Positions 1 through 8,038 of a DNA stretch of 35,975 nt are shown piece after piece. Under the pieces are notes generated by a model that was not told the origin of the DNA, did not search any database, and saw nothing but the letters and a program-made list of their open reading frames with translations. This DNA comes from an uncultured Selenomonadales bacterium (lineage in GTDB: Bacteria > Bacillota > Clostridia > Christensenellales > QALW01), in NCBI GenBank assembly GCA_905200615.1, contig CAJKLB010000021.1, positions 1 to 35,975 of the forward strand, read 5' to 3'. How positions within the stretch are numbered: the first letter of the stretch is position 1; the number at the start of each line of letters is the position of its first letter. The translations under genes were made by a program, and so were the position numbers.

Positions 1-85
1 CTCTTCTATTCGCTACTCTTTTTTTCTTCTGTCACTCATCATTGTAACACATACACCGGCACAGTGCGCTTTTTTCATTAACACA

Positions 86-114
86 TTGACAAACATACAT
101 GTTCATGCTATAAT
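86..114 (+). promoter_or_regulatory. Sigma-A promoter of the glycyl radical enzyme cluster
   Basis: A perfect -35 box TTGACA (86-91) is followed after 17 bases by a perfect -10 box TATAAT (109-114). A TG dinucleotide one base upstream of the -10 box makes it an extended -10. It lies 27 bases before the TTG start of the first gene, so the leader is very short and leaves little room for a riboswitch. Bases 1-85 show no gene. Confidence 0.85.
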
Positions 115-141
115 AAAAATATTATAAGAGGAGGGACTTTT

Positions 142-2202
142 TTGTATAACACGGAATTATATCATCAGATACTTTCAGGGAACCATCACGTTTACAGAAA
201 ACCCTTTGATACCTCTGAAGCCTCTGATTTTACAAACGCTTCCGTTGCTCCATGTACGCGGATGGCCATGCGCCTGGAAGATGTTTTTGCCCAGGAACAG
301 CCGGTAATTTTCAACAAACAGCGCATTGTACTGATTCGTACGGTAACAGATGTACCCGATATTTTCAGTGAAAAAGAATGGGCGGATATTAAAAATACAC
401 ATTTTGTACATGAACTGGGGTATGTCTCTAACCTTTGCGCTGATTATGGAACCACAATAGCCTGTGGGCTGGACGCGCGCAGGCAGGAAGCAGAAGTGCG
501 CCTTATCCGCTGCCGCCGGGAGAAGGATGAAGAGGGAATTCTGTTCCTGGAAGCGGTGATTCGCACTATTGATGCTCTGTTTTTGCTTTGCGACCGCTAT
601 CAGGCAAAAGCCCGGGAACTGGGAAGAGAAGATATTGCAGCGGTATTTGATAAAATCCCGCATAAAGGCGCTTCCGGTTTTTGGGAGGCACTTCAGTTTT
701 TTCGCATATTGCATTTTACACTTTGGGCAGAGGGAGAATATCATAATACAATCGGAAGGTTTGACCAATTTGCATATCCGTATTTAAAAAAGGATATGGA
801 TCAAGGCGTTCTTACAAAAGATATGGCTCAGGAATTATTGGAAGAATTCTTTTTGAGCTTTAATTGGGATAATGATATATATACAGGCGTACAGCTGGGA
901 GATAACGGACAATCTATGATGTTGGGCGGTGTGGATGAAAATGGGGAAGACTCCTATAATCTTCTTTCGGAAATGTGTTTGCGCGCCAGCTGTGAATTAA
1001 AGCTTATTGATCCGAAAATTAATCTGCGTGTTTCTTTTGATACGCCGATGGAGCGGTATATTGAAGGTACTCGTCTTACCAAAGCCGGACTGGGCTTTCC
1101 TCAGTATTCGAATGACGATGTTGTAATTCCCGGATTGATGGCGCTGGGATATGATGAAAAAGCCGCACGAAATTATTCAGTTGCGGCTTGCTGGGAATTT
1201 ATTACTGCCGGATGCGCAATGGATATTCCGAATATCGGAGCGCTTTCTTATCCCAAGGCGGTGCAGAATGTGTTGCTGAAAAATCTGGAAAAAACGGATA
1301 ACTTTGAAAGTTTGATGCAATTGGTTCGGTGGGAAATTTATGCTCAGGTAGAAGCAATTTGTGCGAATATTCATGATCTTTATATTATACCGGCGCCGTT
1401 TTATTCTATTTTAATGGATGGTTGTATTCAAAAAGCTCGGGATATTTCCAAAGGAAATCGATATAATAATTTCGGCCTTCATGGTACGGGCATTGCTACC
1501 GCGGCGGATTCTCTGGAGGCTGTACGCGTGCATGTGTTTGAGAAAAAAACTGTTACCGCTGCCCAGATGGTAGATGCTATAAAAAAAGACTTTGCCGGCT
1601 ATGAGGAACTTTTCCATACTTGCCGATTTGAAACGCCGAAAATGGGGGATAATGTGGAAAGCGTTGACCGTATTGCGGCAACCCTGATGGGGTGGTTTGC
1701 CGACAGCTTGAAAGGAAGAAAAAACGAGCGCGGCGGAATTTATCGCACGGGTACGGGCTCCGCTATGTTTTATTTATGGCATGCCAATGAATTGGAGGCA
1801 TCGGCGGACGGCCGCCGCAAGGGAGAACCTTTTGGTACTAATTTTTCACCAAGTCTTTATGTAAAATCAAAGGGGCCGTTTTCTGTAATTCAGTCTTTTA
1901 CCAAATGTCCTGTGCATAGAGCAATCAACGGCGGCCCCTTGACTATGGAATTCCATTCTACTGCATTTAATACCGAGGAAGGGATTGAACAGGTAGCAGC
2001 ACTGGTGAAAGCGTATATCGATAAAGGAGGTCATCAGCTGCAGTTGAATTCGATTAATCGAGAGCGTATGGTGGATGCACAGAGACACCCGGAAAACTAT
2101 AAAAATATGATTGTCCGTATTTGGGGCTGGAGCGCATATTTTGTTGAACTGGATAAGGAATATCAAGATCATTTAATTGCAAGGCAGGAATTTAATGAGT
2201 AA
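142..2202 (+). CDS. Glycyl radical enzyme, pyruvate formate-lyase family, eliminase type, substrate unknown
   Basis: This 686-residue protein belongs to the oxygen-sensitive glycyl radical enzymes. The radical glycine is G662 in VRIWGWSAYFVELD, 25 residues from the C terminus as expected; the usual motif is RVxGY, so the WGW context is unusual. The thiyl cysteine is probably C350 in AACWEF. The C-x-E spacing (E352) matches dehydratase/eliminase members such as glycerol, choline and hydroxyproline enzymes, not the adjacent Cys pair of true pyruvate formate-lyase. Other family signatures are YNNFGLHG, IPAPFYSIL and DGRRKGEPFGTNFSPS. It is about 100 residues shorter than most members, mainly at the N-terminal side. 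The start is TTG at 142, behind GAGGAGG. The next gene, its activase, begins on the last base of the stop codon. The substrate cannot be read from sequence; the following GH36-like gene suggests a sugar-derived compound (inference). Confidence 0.88.
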   Translation: MYNTELYHQILSGNHHVYRKPFDTSEASDFTNASVAPCTRMAMRLEDVFAQEQPVIFNKQRIVLIRTVTDVPDIFSEKEWADIKNTHFVHELGYVSNLCADYGTTIACGLDARRQEAEVRLIRCRREKDEEGILFLEAVIRTIDALFLLCDRYQAKARELGREDIAAVFDKIPHKGASGFWEALQFFRILHFTLWAEGEYHNTIGRFDQFAYPYLKKDMDQGVLTKDMAQELLEEFFLSFNWDNDIYTGVQLGDNGQSMMLGGVDENGEDSYNLLSEMCLRASCELKLIDPKINLRVSFDTPMERYIEGTRLTKAGLGFPQYSNDDVVIPGLMALGYDEKAARNYSVAACWEFITAGCAMDIPNIGALSYPKAVQNVLLKNLEKTDNFESLMQLVRWEIYAQVEAICANIHDLYIIPAPFYSILMDGCIQKARDISKGNRYNNFGLHGTGIATAADSLEAVRVHVFEKKTVTAAQMVDAIKKDFAGYEELFHTCRFETPKMGDNVESVDRIAATLMGWFADSLKGRKNERGGIYRTGTGSAMFYLWHANELEASADGRRKGEPFGTNFSPSLYVKSKGPFSVIQSFTKCPVHRAINGGPLTMEFHSTAFNTEEGIEQVAALVKAYIDKGGHQLQLNSINRERMVDAQRHPENYKNMIVRIWGWSAYFVELDKEYQDHLIARQEFNE

Positions 2203-3035
2203 TGGGACTTGTATTTGATATCAAGGAATTCGGCCTTCATGACGGCAGCGGTATGCGCACTACCGTGTTTTTGAAAGGTTGTCCGCTGCATTGTCTTTGG
2301 TGTCATAATCCTGAAGGAATATCCGCGGGGCGGGAAGTTGCCAGAAATACAGGGAAATGTACCGGCTGCGGACTCTGTCAGAACCCATGTATGCATCAGG
2401 AGTGTCAAAGTTTTGGTATATGCCTAAAAAGATGTCCCGGAAATTATGTGAGGTTGATCGGTACAGAATATTCTCCCGAACGACTGGCGGAACTGTTAAA
2501 TAAAAATCAATATTTTTTAAAAAAAGGCGGCGTTACCTTTTCAGGGGGCGAACCGCTTATGCAAGCGGAATTTATTTTGGAAACGATCCGATTTCTTCCG
2601 GGAATTCATACGGCAATTGAAACCTGCGGTTTTGCTGCCGAGGATGTTTTTAAAAGAGTAATTCGGCAGATAGATAGTATTTTTATTGATATAAAACAGT
2701 TTAATGAACAAAAGCATATAGAGTTTACCGGTCAAAGCAATTCATTAATATTGAAAAACGTACAGTGGCTTATTGAGGATAAAAGAGTTTTTACGGTGCG
2801 AGTTCCTCTGATTCCTGGATTGACGGATACGGAAGAAAATTTCAATAAAATTGCGCAATTCCTTGCTCCGGCAGCGGGGCGGGTAAAAGTAGAACTGATT
2901 CCTTACAATAGGATGACAGGCGCAAAATATAAAGCGATCGGAAAAAAATACGAACCCTGTTTTGATGAAAAACAACCGGTCAATAAAAATACCTGGGAAT
3001 TTTTCAAGAGAAACATTGAATGTATTGCCTATTGA
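2202..3035 (+). CDS. Glycyl radical enzyme activating enzyme (radical SAM)
   Basis: This 277-residue radical SAM protein would install the glycyl radical on the preceding enzyme. The CxxxCxxC motif that binds the SAM-cleaving iron-sulfur cluster is C27-C31-C34 in GCPLHCLWCHNPEG, and the GGE motif that contacts SAM is in VTFSGGEPL. A ferredoxin-like insert follows at about 53-79. Its first cluster motif is complete (C53, C56, C59, C63). The second has C68, C74 and C78, but phenylalanine 71 stands where a fourth cysteine is usual, so it may hold one auxiliary cluster or an incomplete second one. The start ATG overlaps the stop of the upstream gene by one base (TAATG), indicating translational coupling and an obligate partnership. 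Confidence 0.92.
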   Translation: MGLVFDIKEFGLHDGSGMRTTVFLKGCPLHCLWCHNPEGISAGREVARNTGKCTGCGLCQNPCMHQECQSFGICLKRCPGNYVRLIGTEYSPERLAELLNKNQYFLKKGGVTFSGGEPLMQAEFILETIRFLPGIHTAIETCGFAAEDVFKRVIRQIDSIFIDIKQFNEQKHIEFTGQSNSLILKNVQWLIEDKRVFTVRVPLIPGLTDTEENFNKIAQFLAPAAGRVKVELIPYNRMTGAKYKAIGKKYEPCFDEKQPVNKNTWEFFKRNIECIAY

Positions 3036-3045
3036 GGAGAGATTT

Positions 3046-5127
3046 ATGTATAGTTTTAAAAGCAAGGAAGAACTTTCTGTTTGTTTTAACGGTATTGAGA
3101 TCCTTTCAAATTTGAGAATTTGGATAAATTCCACTTTGGGTAATCGCATAGATTTGCCGGCTATTCAGGCAAGTGAAAAAGCGGTACATTTTGAAAGTTC
3201 AGATAAAACGGCTGCGCTTACTCTTGTATTGCTTGAAAAGGGCGGCTGTTTCGCGTTTAAGGTAACCGGCGGGTATGATCCCTCCGGGACGCGCGGCCAT
3301 GGCTCTCATTTACATGATTTTAAAGCAATTGGCATAGAATTTGGTATTCCTCATGAGGGAACATATATTGATGCTTTTATGGACGGACTGTTCTGGCAGC
3401 GTCCGTTTATTGGCAGAAAAATTAGTGAAATAAGGGAACGCACGCAGGCTCTTGTGTTTAAAAGAGGAGCTTTTTATGAGCTTTTTTTGACATCTTGCGA
3501 TAAGGATTTTAAAACGGAACTCTTTCCTTGTGGAAGGAGAGTTTCATTAATTGCCCATTCCAATACCGTACAGGATCAAATCAATGATTATGTTTTCTTC
3601 GGCGGCATCGGCAATGACGTTTATGTTTTGCCGGAATTAGTGGCTGAATTTGGATTAAAGCAGATGAAAAAATGCGGCAAGATTAGAAAAGCAAAGAAAT
3701 ATCCTGAAATCTTTGAGTATCTCGGTTGGTGCAGCTGGGATGCTTTCCATATGAATGTTACAGAGCAAAATTTACTGGATAAAGCGAAAGAATTTAAAGA
3801 AAAAAATATTCCGGTGCGGTGGATGATTTTGGACGATATGTGGGGGGATGTTCCGTGTAACGATTTAAAAACCATGCATTTTCGTGAGCTTAACAGCTGG
3901 GAGGCTGCTCCTGAAAGATTTCCGCAAGGGTTAAAAGGCGCGGTCAAAAAACTGAAGGAACAATATTCACTTTCCGTGGGAATATGGCATCCGATCAGCG
4001 GTTATTGGTGGGGAATTAATCCAACCGGCGCTTTGGCTGAAACACACGGAGATTTGTTGGAGTATACGATTCCGGGACTTTGGCCTGATGGGCCGCGTTA
4101 TATGCATAGCTTTGAAAAGAGAAAAATAGAAAAATATTATGATAAGCAGCATGCTTTTTATAAAAGTTGCGGTATTGATTTTACAAAAGTGGATAACCAA
4201 GGCTCTACCGAACGCTTTTCTTACCGTAAAGGCTCTATCGGCGTTTGCTCGGAAAATCTTCATCGCGCTATAGAAAAAACAGCAAAAAAATATTATAGCG
4301 GTGCATTGATTAACTGTATGGGTATGCCGGTTGAAAATTTCTGGAACAGAACTTATAGTAATATCAACCGTTTCAGCGGTGATTTTCAGCCGGAAGACAG
4401 GAAATGGTTTATTCAGCATTTGCTGCAATGCAGCTATAATTCTTTTTTCCAGGGATCCGTATATACCGGCGATTGGGATATGTGGTGGTCAGATGATGCG
4501 CAGGCAAAAAAGAATGCAGTACTGCGAAGTATGAGCGGCGGTCCTATTTATATGTCGGATGAACTGGGAAGAAGCATAAGGGACGTCATTATGCCTACCG
4601 TTTTTTCTGACGGCAGAATTATCAGGCTCCGTAATCCGGCATTGCCTTCACGCGAGTGCTTGTTTGAGGATTGTGAAAACAACGGAAGAATTTTTAAAGT
4701 GTATAATACGGTTAAAGATTGCGGGATCCTTGCCGTGTTTAATTTAGATAAGGAGGAAAGACCGGTAACGGGAGAAATTTCTTTGTGGGATGTCAACGGA
4801 CTAAAAAAACGCCGGTATTGTCTGTATGATTGGTTCAATCAGAAAGCATGGGTTTTGAAAAAAGGAGAAAGCATACCGATTACACTTCAAAATTATGATG
4901 ATTTCCGCCTGTTTATCTTGGCTCCTCTTCAAGACGGCCGCGCCGATCTGGGATTGATGGAAAAATATATGATGCCGGCTACTTTTGTAAGTACGGCTGA
5001 GGGAATGAAAGTGCTGGATCAAGGAACCTTTGCGGTATACAGTGAAACAGTGCTTAAGGGCTTTGAAGAAATAAAGGATCATATTTATATAAAAAACGTA
5101 AAGAAAAACGAATTGTTAACAAGGTAG
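3046..5127 (+). CDS. GH36 / raffinose synthase-like (Sip1) glycoside hydrolase, cytoplasmic
   Basis: This 693-residue protein resembles the alkaline alpha-galactosidase/raffinose synthase branch of GH36. Markers are GWCSWDAF (228-234), the paired aspartates in WMILDDMWG (D263-D264), TKVDNQ with the likely nucleophile D383, and FSGDF with the likely acid/base D446. There is no signal peptide, so it should act in the cytoplasm on an imported alpha-galactoside or on a glycosyl transfer reaction. I chose ATG 3046 because GAGGAGA precedes it and it lies 10 bases after the activase stop; an open frame reaches back to 2962 but inside the activase gene. It is the last gene of the cluster. The family call is firm; hydrolase versus transferase and the exact sugar are not determined. 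Confidence 0.85.
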   Translation: MYSFKSKEELSVCFNGIEILSNLRIWINSTLGNRIDLPAIQASEKAVHFESSDKTAALTLVLLEKGGCFAFKVTGGYDPSGTRGHGSHLHDFKAIGIEFGIPHEGTYIDAFMDGLFWQRPFIGRKISEIRERTQALVFKRGAFYELFLTSCDKDFKTELFPCGRRVSLIAHSNTVQDQINDYVFFGGIGNDVYVLPELVAEFGLKQMKKCGKIRKAKKYPEIFEYLGWCSWDAFHMNVTEQNLLDKAKEFKEKNIPVRWMILDDMWGDVPCNDLKTMHFRELNSWEAAPERFPQGLKGAVKKLKEQYSLSVGIWHPISGYWWGINPTGALAETHGDLLEYTIPGLWPDGPRYMHSFEKRKIEKYYDKQHAFYKSCGIDFTKVDNQGSTERFSYRKGSIGVCSENLHRAIEKTAKKYYSGALINCMGMPVENFWNRTYSNINRFSGDFQPEDRKWFIQHLLQCSYNSFFQGSVYTGDWDMWWSDDAQAKKNAVLRSMSGGPIYMSDELGRSIRDVIMPTVFSDGRIIRLRNPALPSRECLFEDCENNGRIFKVYNTVKDCGILAVFNLDKEERPVTGEISLWDVNGLKKRRYCLYDWFNQKAWVLKKGESIPITLQNYDDFRLFILAPLQDGRADLGLMEKYMMPATFVSTAEGMKVLDQGTFAVYSETVLKGFEEIKDHIYIKNVKKNELLTR

Positions 5128-5166
5128 GCCAATAAAAAACCGGATCTTTTTATGGAACATGCTTAA

Positions 5167-5195
5167 TTGACTCAACTTGCAATGCCTATGATAAA
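5167..5195 (+). promoter_or_regulatory. Possible promoter upstream of the DUF2953 gene
   Basis: TTGACT (5167-5172) is followed after 17 bases by GATAAA (5190-5195), an acceptable but not strong sigma-A pair. Transcription from here would place the 5229-5264 hairpin in the leader just before the next gene. Confidence 0.4.
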
Positions 5196-5228
5196 TTTTT
5201 TAAAAAAGAATGTATATAAAAAAAAAAT

Positions 5229-5264
5229 AAGCACAGACTTTTATTGAGGTGAAAGTCTGTGCTT
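5229..5264 (+). promoter_or_regulatory. 13-bp perfect hairpin carrying the ribosome site in its loop and the GTG start in its stem
   Basis: Bases 5229-5241 pair perfectly with 5252-5264, leaving a 10-base loop that contains the ribosome-binding sequence GAGGTG. The GTG start codon (5259-5261) lies in the 3' arm. In mRNA this could mask the start codon or modulate translation. On the minus strand the same stem is followed by a T-run (complement of 5221-5227), so it also has the form of a minus-strand intrinsic terminator, although no minus-strand gene lies nearby to need one. On the plus strand it could also slow transcription leaving the upstream cluster. Confidence 0.6.
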
Positions 5265-5765
5265 TATCTGTTGCTTTTGATTGTTGTTTTGCTGCTGCCG
5301 CTTACATTCAGGATAGCGGCAAACACGAAAAATGACGCGGTTAACCTGCAGGCAGAATTTATGCTTTTGGGCTTTATTCCGGTTAAGTTGTTTCAAAAAA
5401 GCATAACTGTAAAAAACGTTATCACGTCTTTTTTTTCAGGCAAAAAAAGCAAATACAGTAAAGCACGGATTTTCAGAGCGATAAGAAAACATATTCAAAT
5501 TAAAAAGCTTATGCTGAATTCTCATATCGGCACGGGAGATGCCGCATCTACCGCAATTATCAGCGGACAGGTTTTTGGGTTTTTAGCGCCGGCTGTGGCG
5601 AATATTGCGCGGAGACAGGAATATAAGCTGGATATCCTTCCCATATTTGATAAAAAAGAGTTTGATTTTTGCGGCGAGTGTATATTGAATACGAATATGG
5701 TGCATACTGTAATTGCCATATTTGAAATTTTAAGGAGTAAGAAAAATGGAAAAGCATCCTATTGA
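5259..5765 (+). CDS. DUF2953 family membrane-anchored protein (YtfI-like)
   Basis: This 168-residue protein has a hydrophobic N-terminal anchor (about 1-18) and a soluble domain matching DUF2953, with the characteristic segment LNSHIGTGDAASTAIISGQ and a later ILPIFDKKEF stretch. Its function is unknown. In Bacillus and Clostridia this family sits directly before the spore protein GerW (YtfJ), as here, which suggests a role in sporulation. The start is GTG at 5259, with GAGGTG seven bases upstream, both inside a hairpin. It overlaps the next gene by 20 bases. Confidence 0.75.
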   Translation: MLYLLLLIVVLLLPLTFRIAANTKNDAVNLQAEFMLLGFIPVKLFQKSITVKNVITSFFSGKKSKYSKARIFRAIRKHIQIKKLMLNSHIGTGDAASTAIISGQVFGFLAPAVANIARRQEYKLDILPIFDKKEFDFCGECILNTNMVHTVIAIFEILRSKKNGKASY

Positions 5766-6132
5766 AAACATTATGACCTCTACTATGGAAAATCTGAATA
5801 AGATGATTGATGTGGACAAAGTGATCGGGCATGCGGTCATTGCGCCGAATGGCGCCACAATCATTCCGGTATCACAATTGGCATTTGGTTTTGCTTCCGG
5901 CGGCGGGGAATATGAATTTCCGCAAAGTAAAAAGGAAGATTTTCCGTTTGCCGGCGGTTCCGGCGCGGGAATTTCAGTAAAACCCAGCGGCTTTTTAGTT
6001 ATTTCCGGCGATCTCATTCGTTTCTTACCGATACAAAAAAGCAATAGCTATGATAAGATTATTGATTTAGTTCCGCAGGTAGTGGAACAAATAAAAAATA
6101 TGGGCAAGGAAGAAGATACCACTATTGAATAA
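5746..6132 (+). CDS. ytfJ: GerW/YtfJ family spore protein
   Basis: This 128-residue protein matches the GerW (YtfJ) family, needed in Bacillus for normal spore germination. It shows the N-terminal PIENIMTSTMENLNKMIDV, the glycine-rich FGFASGGGEYEF and FAGGSGAGISVKPSGFLV, and the closing IRFLPI. Length is normal for the family. The ATG at 5746 has AAGGAG upstream within the end of the DUF2953 gene, so the two are probably translationally coupled. An intrinsic terminator follows. Its presence is the best single sign that the organism belongs to a spore-forming lineage; it does not prove that the organism sporulates. Confidence 0.9.
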   Translation: MEKHPIENIMTSTMENLNKMIDVDKVIGHAVIAPNGATIIPVSQLAFGFASGGGEYEFPQSKKEDFPFAGGSGAGISVKPSGFLVISGDLIRFLPIQKSNSYDKIIDLVPQVVEQIKNMGKEEDTTIE

Positions 6133-6158
6133 ATCAAAGTTGTAAATACTATAAAAAG

Positions 6159-6191
6159 AGGGTTAAATTTATTAACCCTATTCTTTTTTTT
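6159..6191 (+). terminator. Intrinsic terminator after the GerW gene
   Basis: AGGGTTAA (6159-6166) pairs with TTAACCCT (6172-6179) around a 5-base loop, followed by ATTC and eight T residues. The ribosome site of the next gene begins directly after the T-run, so partial read-through into the carboxypeptidase gene is possible. Confidence 0.8.
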
Positions 6192-6201
6192 GGAGGATTT
6201 T

Positions 6202-7275
6202 ATGAAAAAATTTTTAGCCGGTTTAATGATTGCCGTCAGCGTTTTGTTCATGGGGGTTTCGGCTTCGGCGTTGGAAGCATCGGCCTATATTGTTATTGAA
6301 CAGAGTACGGGGCGTGTTTTGTATGAGTCTAATGCGGATTCTCCAATGCCTATGGCAAGTACCACGAAAGTAATGACGGCTATTTTGGTAATAGAGAATC
6401 TTAATTTAAATCAGGAATATGAGATTCCGGAGGCTGCGGTAGGAATTCCGGGATCTTCCATTTATTTGCAAAAGGGCGAAACACTTACCGGAGAAGAGCT
6501 TTTATATGGGTTAATGCTGGCTTCAGGGAATGATGCGGCCTATGCTTTGGCAGAGCTGACTTGCGGCAGTACGGAAGCATTTGTGGAAAAAATGAATGAA
6601 AAAGCTCGTGAAATGAATTTGGAGCATACCCGATTTTCCGATCCCTGCGGCCTTGCTTCCGAAAACCATTACACTTCAGCGCGGGATTTGGCTCAGCTGT
6701 GTGCCTATGCTTTAAATAATGAAATTTTTGCCAAAGTTGTTGCTACACAAAATTATCAGATACCGGGATCACAAGATGGGTCTTTGCGTTATTTGCATAA
6801 TAAAAACCGAATTTTAGGGGAGTGTCTGGGCGGAAACGGTATAAAAACCGGATATACCAGAGCGGCGGGACGATGCTTATGCTCTTCGGCAACCAGAGAC
6901 GGAATGCAATTGATTTGCGTTACACTAAATGATTACAACTGGTTTAACGATTCCAAAGCTTTATTGGAAAAAGGCTTTGAAGAGTATACGATGGTAACTC
7001 TATTTGAAAAGGATAAAATTGCCGGTGTTTGTAATATTTTTGACGGAAAACAGGAAAAGTGTGATATAATATGTGAAAAGGAATTGGCATATCCCTTGAA
7101 GAAGGGAGAAAAGCTTTCCGTCGTTACCGATATTTTGCTTGAAAAACAGGCGCCGGTTTCGCGGGGAGAAAAAGCCGGAGAGATTAAAGCGTATCTTAAC
7201 GGTGAAGAGGTCGCTTCCAGTACCTGCGTGTTTTACAGCAGTGTAGAGAAAAAAATAAAATGGTTTGGACGGTAA
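6202..7275 (+). CDS. D-alanyl-D-alanine carboxypeptidase (DacF/PBP5-like)
   Basis: This 357-residue penicillin-binding protein would trim the terminal D-alanine from peptidoglycan pentapeptides outside the membrane. An N-terminal signal peptide (about 1-23, ending ASA) leads into the S11 peptidase domain. The catalytic motifs are all present: STTK at 53-56, SGN at 108-110 and KTG at 215-217. A C-terminal beta-rich domain follows from about residue 265. ATG 6202 is preferred over a TTG at 6190 because GGAGGA lies just upstream. It sits in the ytfJ-dac-rluB neighbourhood common in Clostridia, consistent with a DacF-like role in spore cortex or vegetative wall maturation; which of these cannot be told. 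Confidence 0.93.
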   Translation: MKKFLAGLMIAVSVLFMGVSASALEASAYIVIEQSTGRVLYESNADSPMPMASTTKVMTAILVIENLNLNQEYEIPEAAVGIPGSSIYLQKGETLTGEELLYGLMLASGNDAAYALAELTCGSTEAFVEKMNEKAREMNLEHTRFSDPCGLASENHYTSARDLAQLCAYALNNEIFAKVVATQNYQIPGSQDGSLRYLHNKNRILGECLGGNGIKTGYTRAAGRCLCSSATRDGMQLICVTLNDYNWFNDSKALLEKGFEEYTMVTLFEKDKIAGVCNIFDGKQEKCDIICEKELAYPLKKGEKLSVVTDILLEKQAPVSRGEKAGEIKAYLNGEEVASSTCVFYSSVEKKIKWFGR

Positions 7276-7278
7276 AAT

Positions 7279-7983
7279 ATGAGATTGCAAAAATATATGG
7301 CCGCCTGCGGCATAGCTTCCCGGCGAGCCTGTGAACAGCTGATTCTGCAAGGCAGGGTAAGTGTGAACGGAAAGAACGTAACTGTTTTGGGGACTCAGGT
7401 GGAGAAAGATGATATAGTGCTCTTTGACGGACAACAGATAAAGCCTGCTGAAAAGCGGGTATACATAATGCTTTATAAGCCGGATAAAGTGGTAAGCACG
7501 GCCAGTGACCCCGAAGGGAGAAAAACAGTGCTTGATTTGGTGAATGTGAAACAGCGGCTCTATCCGGTGGGACGCTTGGATTATCATACGCAGGGCTTGA
7601 TTTTATTGGTTAACGACGGCGACGCGGCCTATCACCTTACGCATCCTAAATTTGAAATAGAAAAGGAATATTTGGCGGTGATATCCGGAAAAATTGAACG
7701 GCAAGAAATTTTAAAGCTTCAAGCCGGTGTGATGATTGACGGTATCAAAACCGCACCCTGTAAAATTAAGCTTTGCGCTGTTACCGAGCATACGACTTCC
7801 CTTTCCGTGATTATTCATGAGGGACGAAATCGGCAAGTACGCAAAATGTTTGAGGTTATCGGGAAAGAAGTGCTGCATTTAACCAGAATACGCCATGGAG
7901 AAATCGTTCTTTCAGGGTTAAAACCGGGGCAGTGGCGATACTTGAATGAGAATGAGATTGCGTATCTGGACAATTTAAAATAA
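7279..7983 (+). CDS. rluB: RsuA/RluB-family ribosomal RNA pseudouridine synthase
   Basis: This 234-residue enzyme isomerises a uridine in ribosomal RNA. An N-terminal S4 RNA-binding domain (about 1-48, MRLQKYMAACGIASRRACEQ) is followed by the catalytic domain with GRLDYHTQGL; D101 is the catalytic aspartate. The HEGRNRQVRKM segment is typical of RsuA/RluB/RluE/RluF enzymes. The start lies three bases after the carboxypeptidase stop with only a weak ribosome site, so translation may be coupled. RluB (23S rRNA) is the most likely member in Firmicutes, but the exact target uridine is inferred. Confidence 0.9.
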   Translation: MRLQKYMAACGIASRRACEQLILQGRVSVNGKNVTVLGTQVEKDDIVLFDGQQIKPAEKRVYIMLYKPDKVVSTASDPEGRKTVLDLVNVKQRLYPVGRLDYHTQGLILLVNDGDAAYHLTHPKFEIEKEYLAVISGKIERQEILKLQAGVMIDGIKTAPCKIKLCAVTEHTTSLSVIIHEGRNRQVRKMFEVIGKEVLHLTRIRHGEIVLSGLKPGQWRYLNENEIAYLDNLK

Positions 7984-8008
7984 ATGAATAAAATTTGATA
8001 AAAAGTGT

Positions 8009-8038
8009 TTGCCAAAGAGCAATACTTTGTGGTATTAT
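8009..8038 (+). promoter_or_regulatory. Promoter of the sodium-pumping decarboxylase operon
   Basis: TTGCCA (8009-8014) and TATTAT (8033-8038) are 18 bases apart, with a TG one base upstream of the -10 box (extended -10). The first gene starts more than 220 bases downstream, leaving a long leader. Confidence 0.65.

Noticed and set aside
1..85. Start of a minus-strand gene at the window edge
   Set aside because: All short frames from the possible ATGs meet stop codons within a few codons.
175..768. 197-codon minus-strand frame
   Set aside because: It is a shadow of the glycyl radical enzyme gene, whose plus-strand frame has clear family motifs.
2962..3045. Extended N terminus of the GH36-like protein
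   Set aside because: It would overlap the activase gene by 74 bases; ATG 3046 has a good ribosome site.
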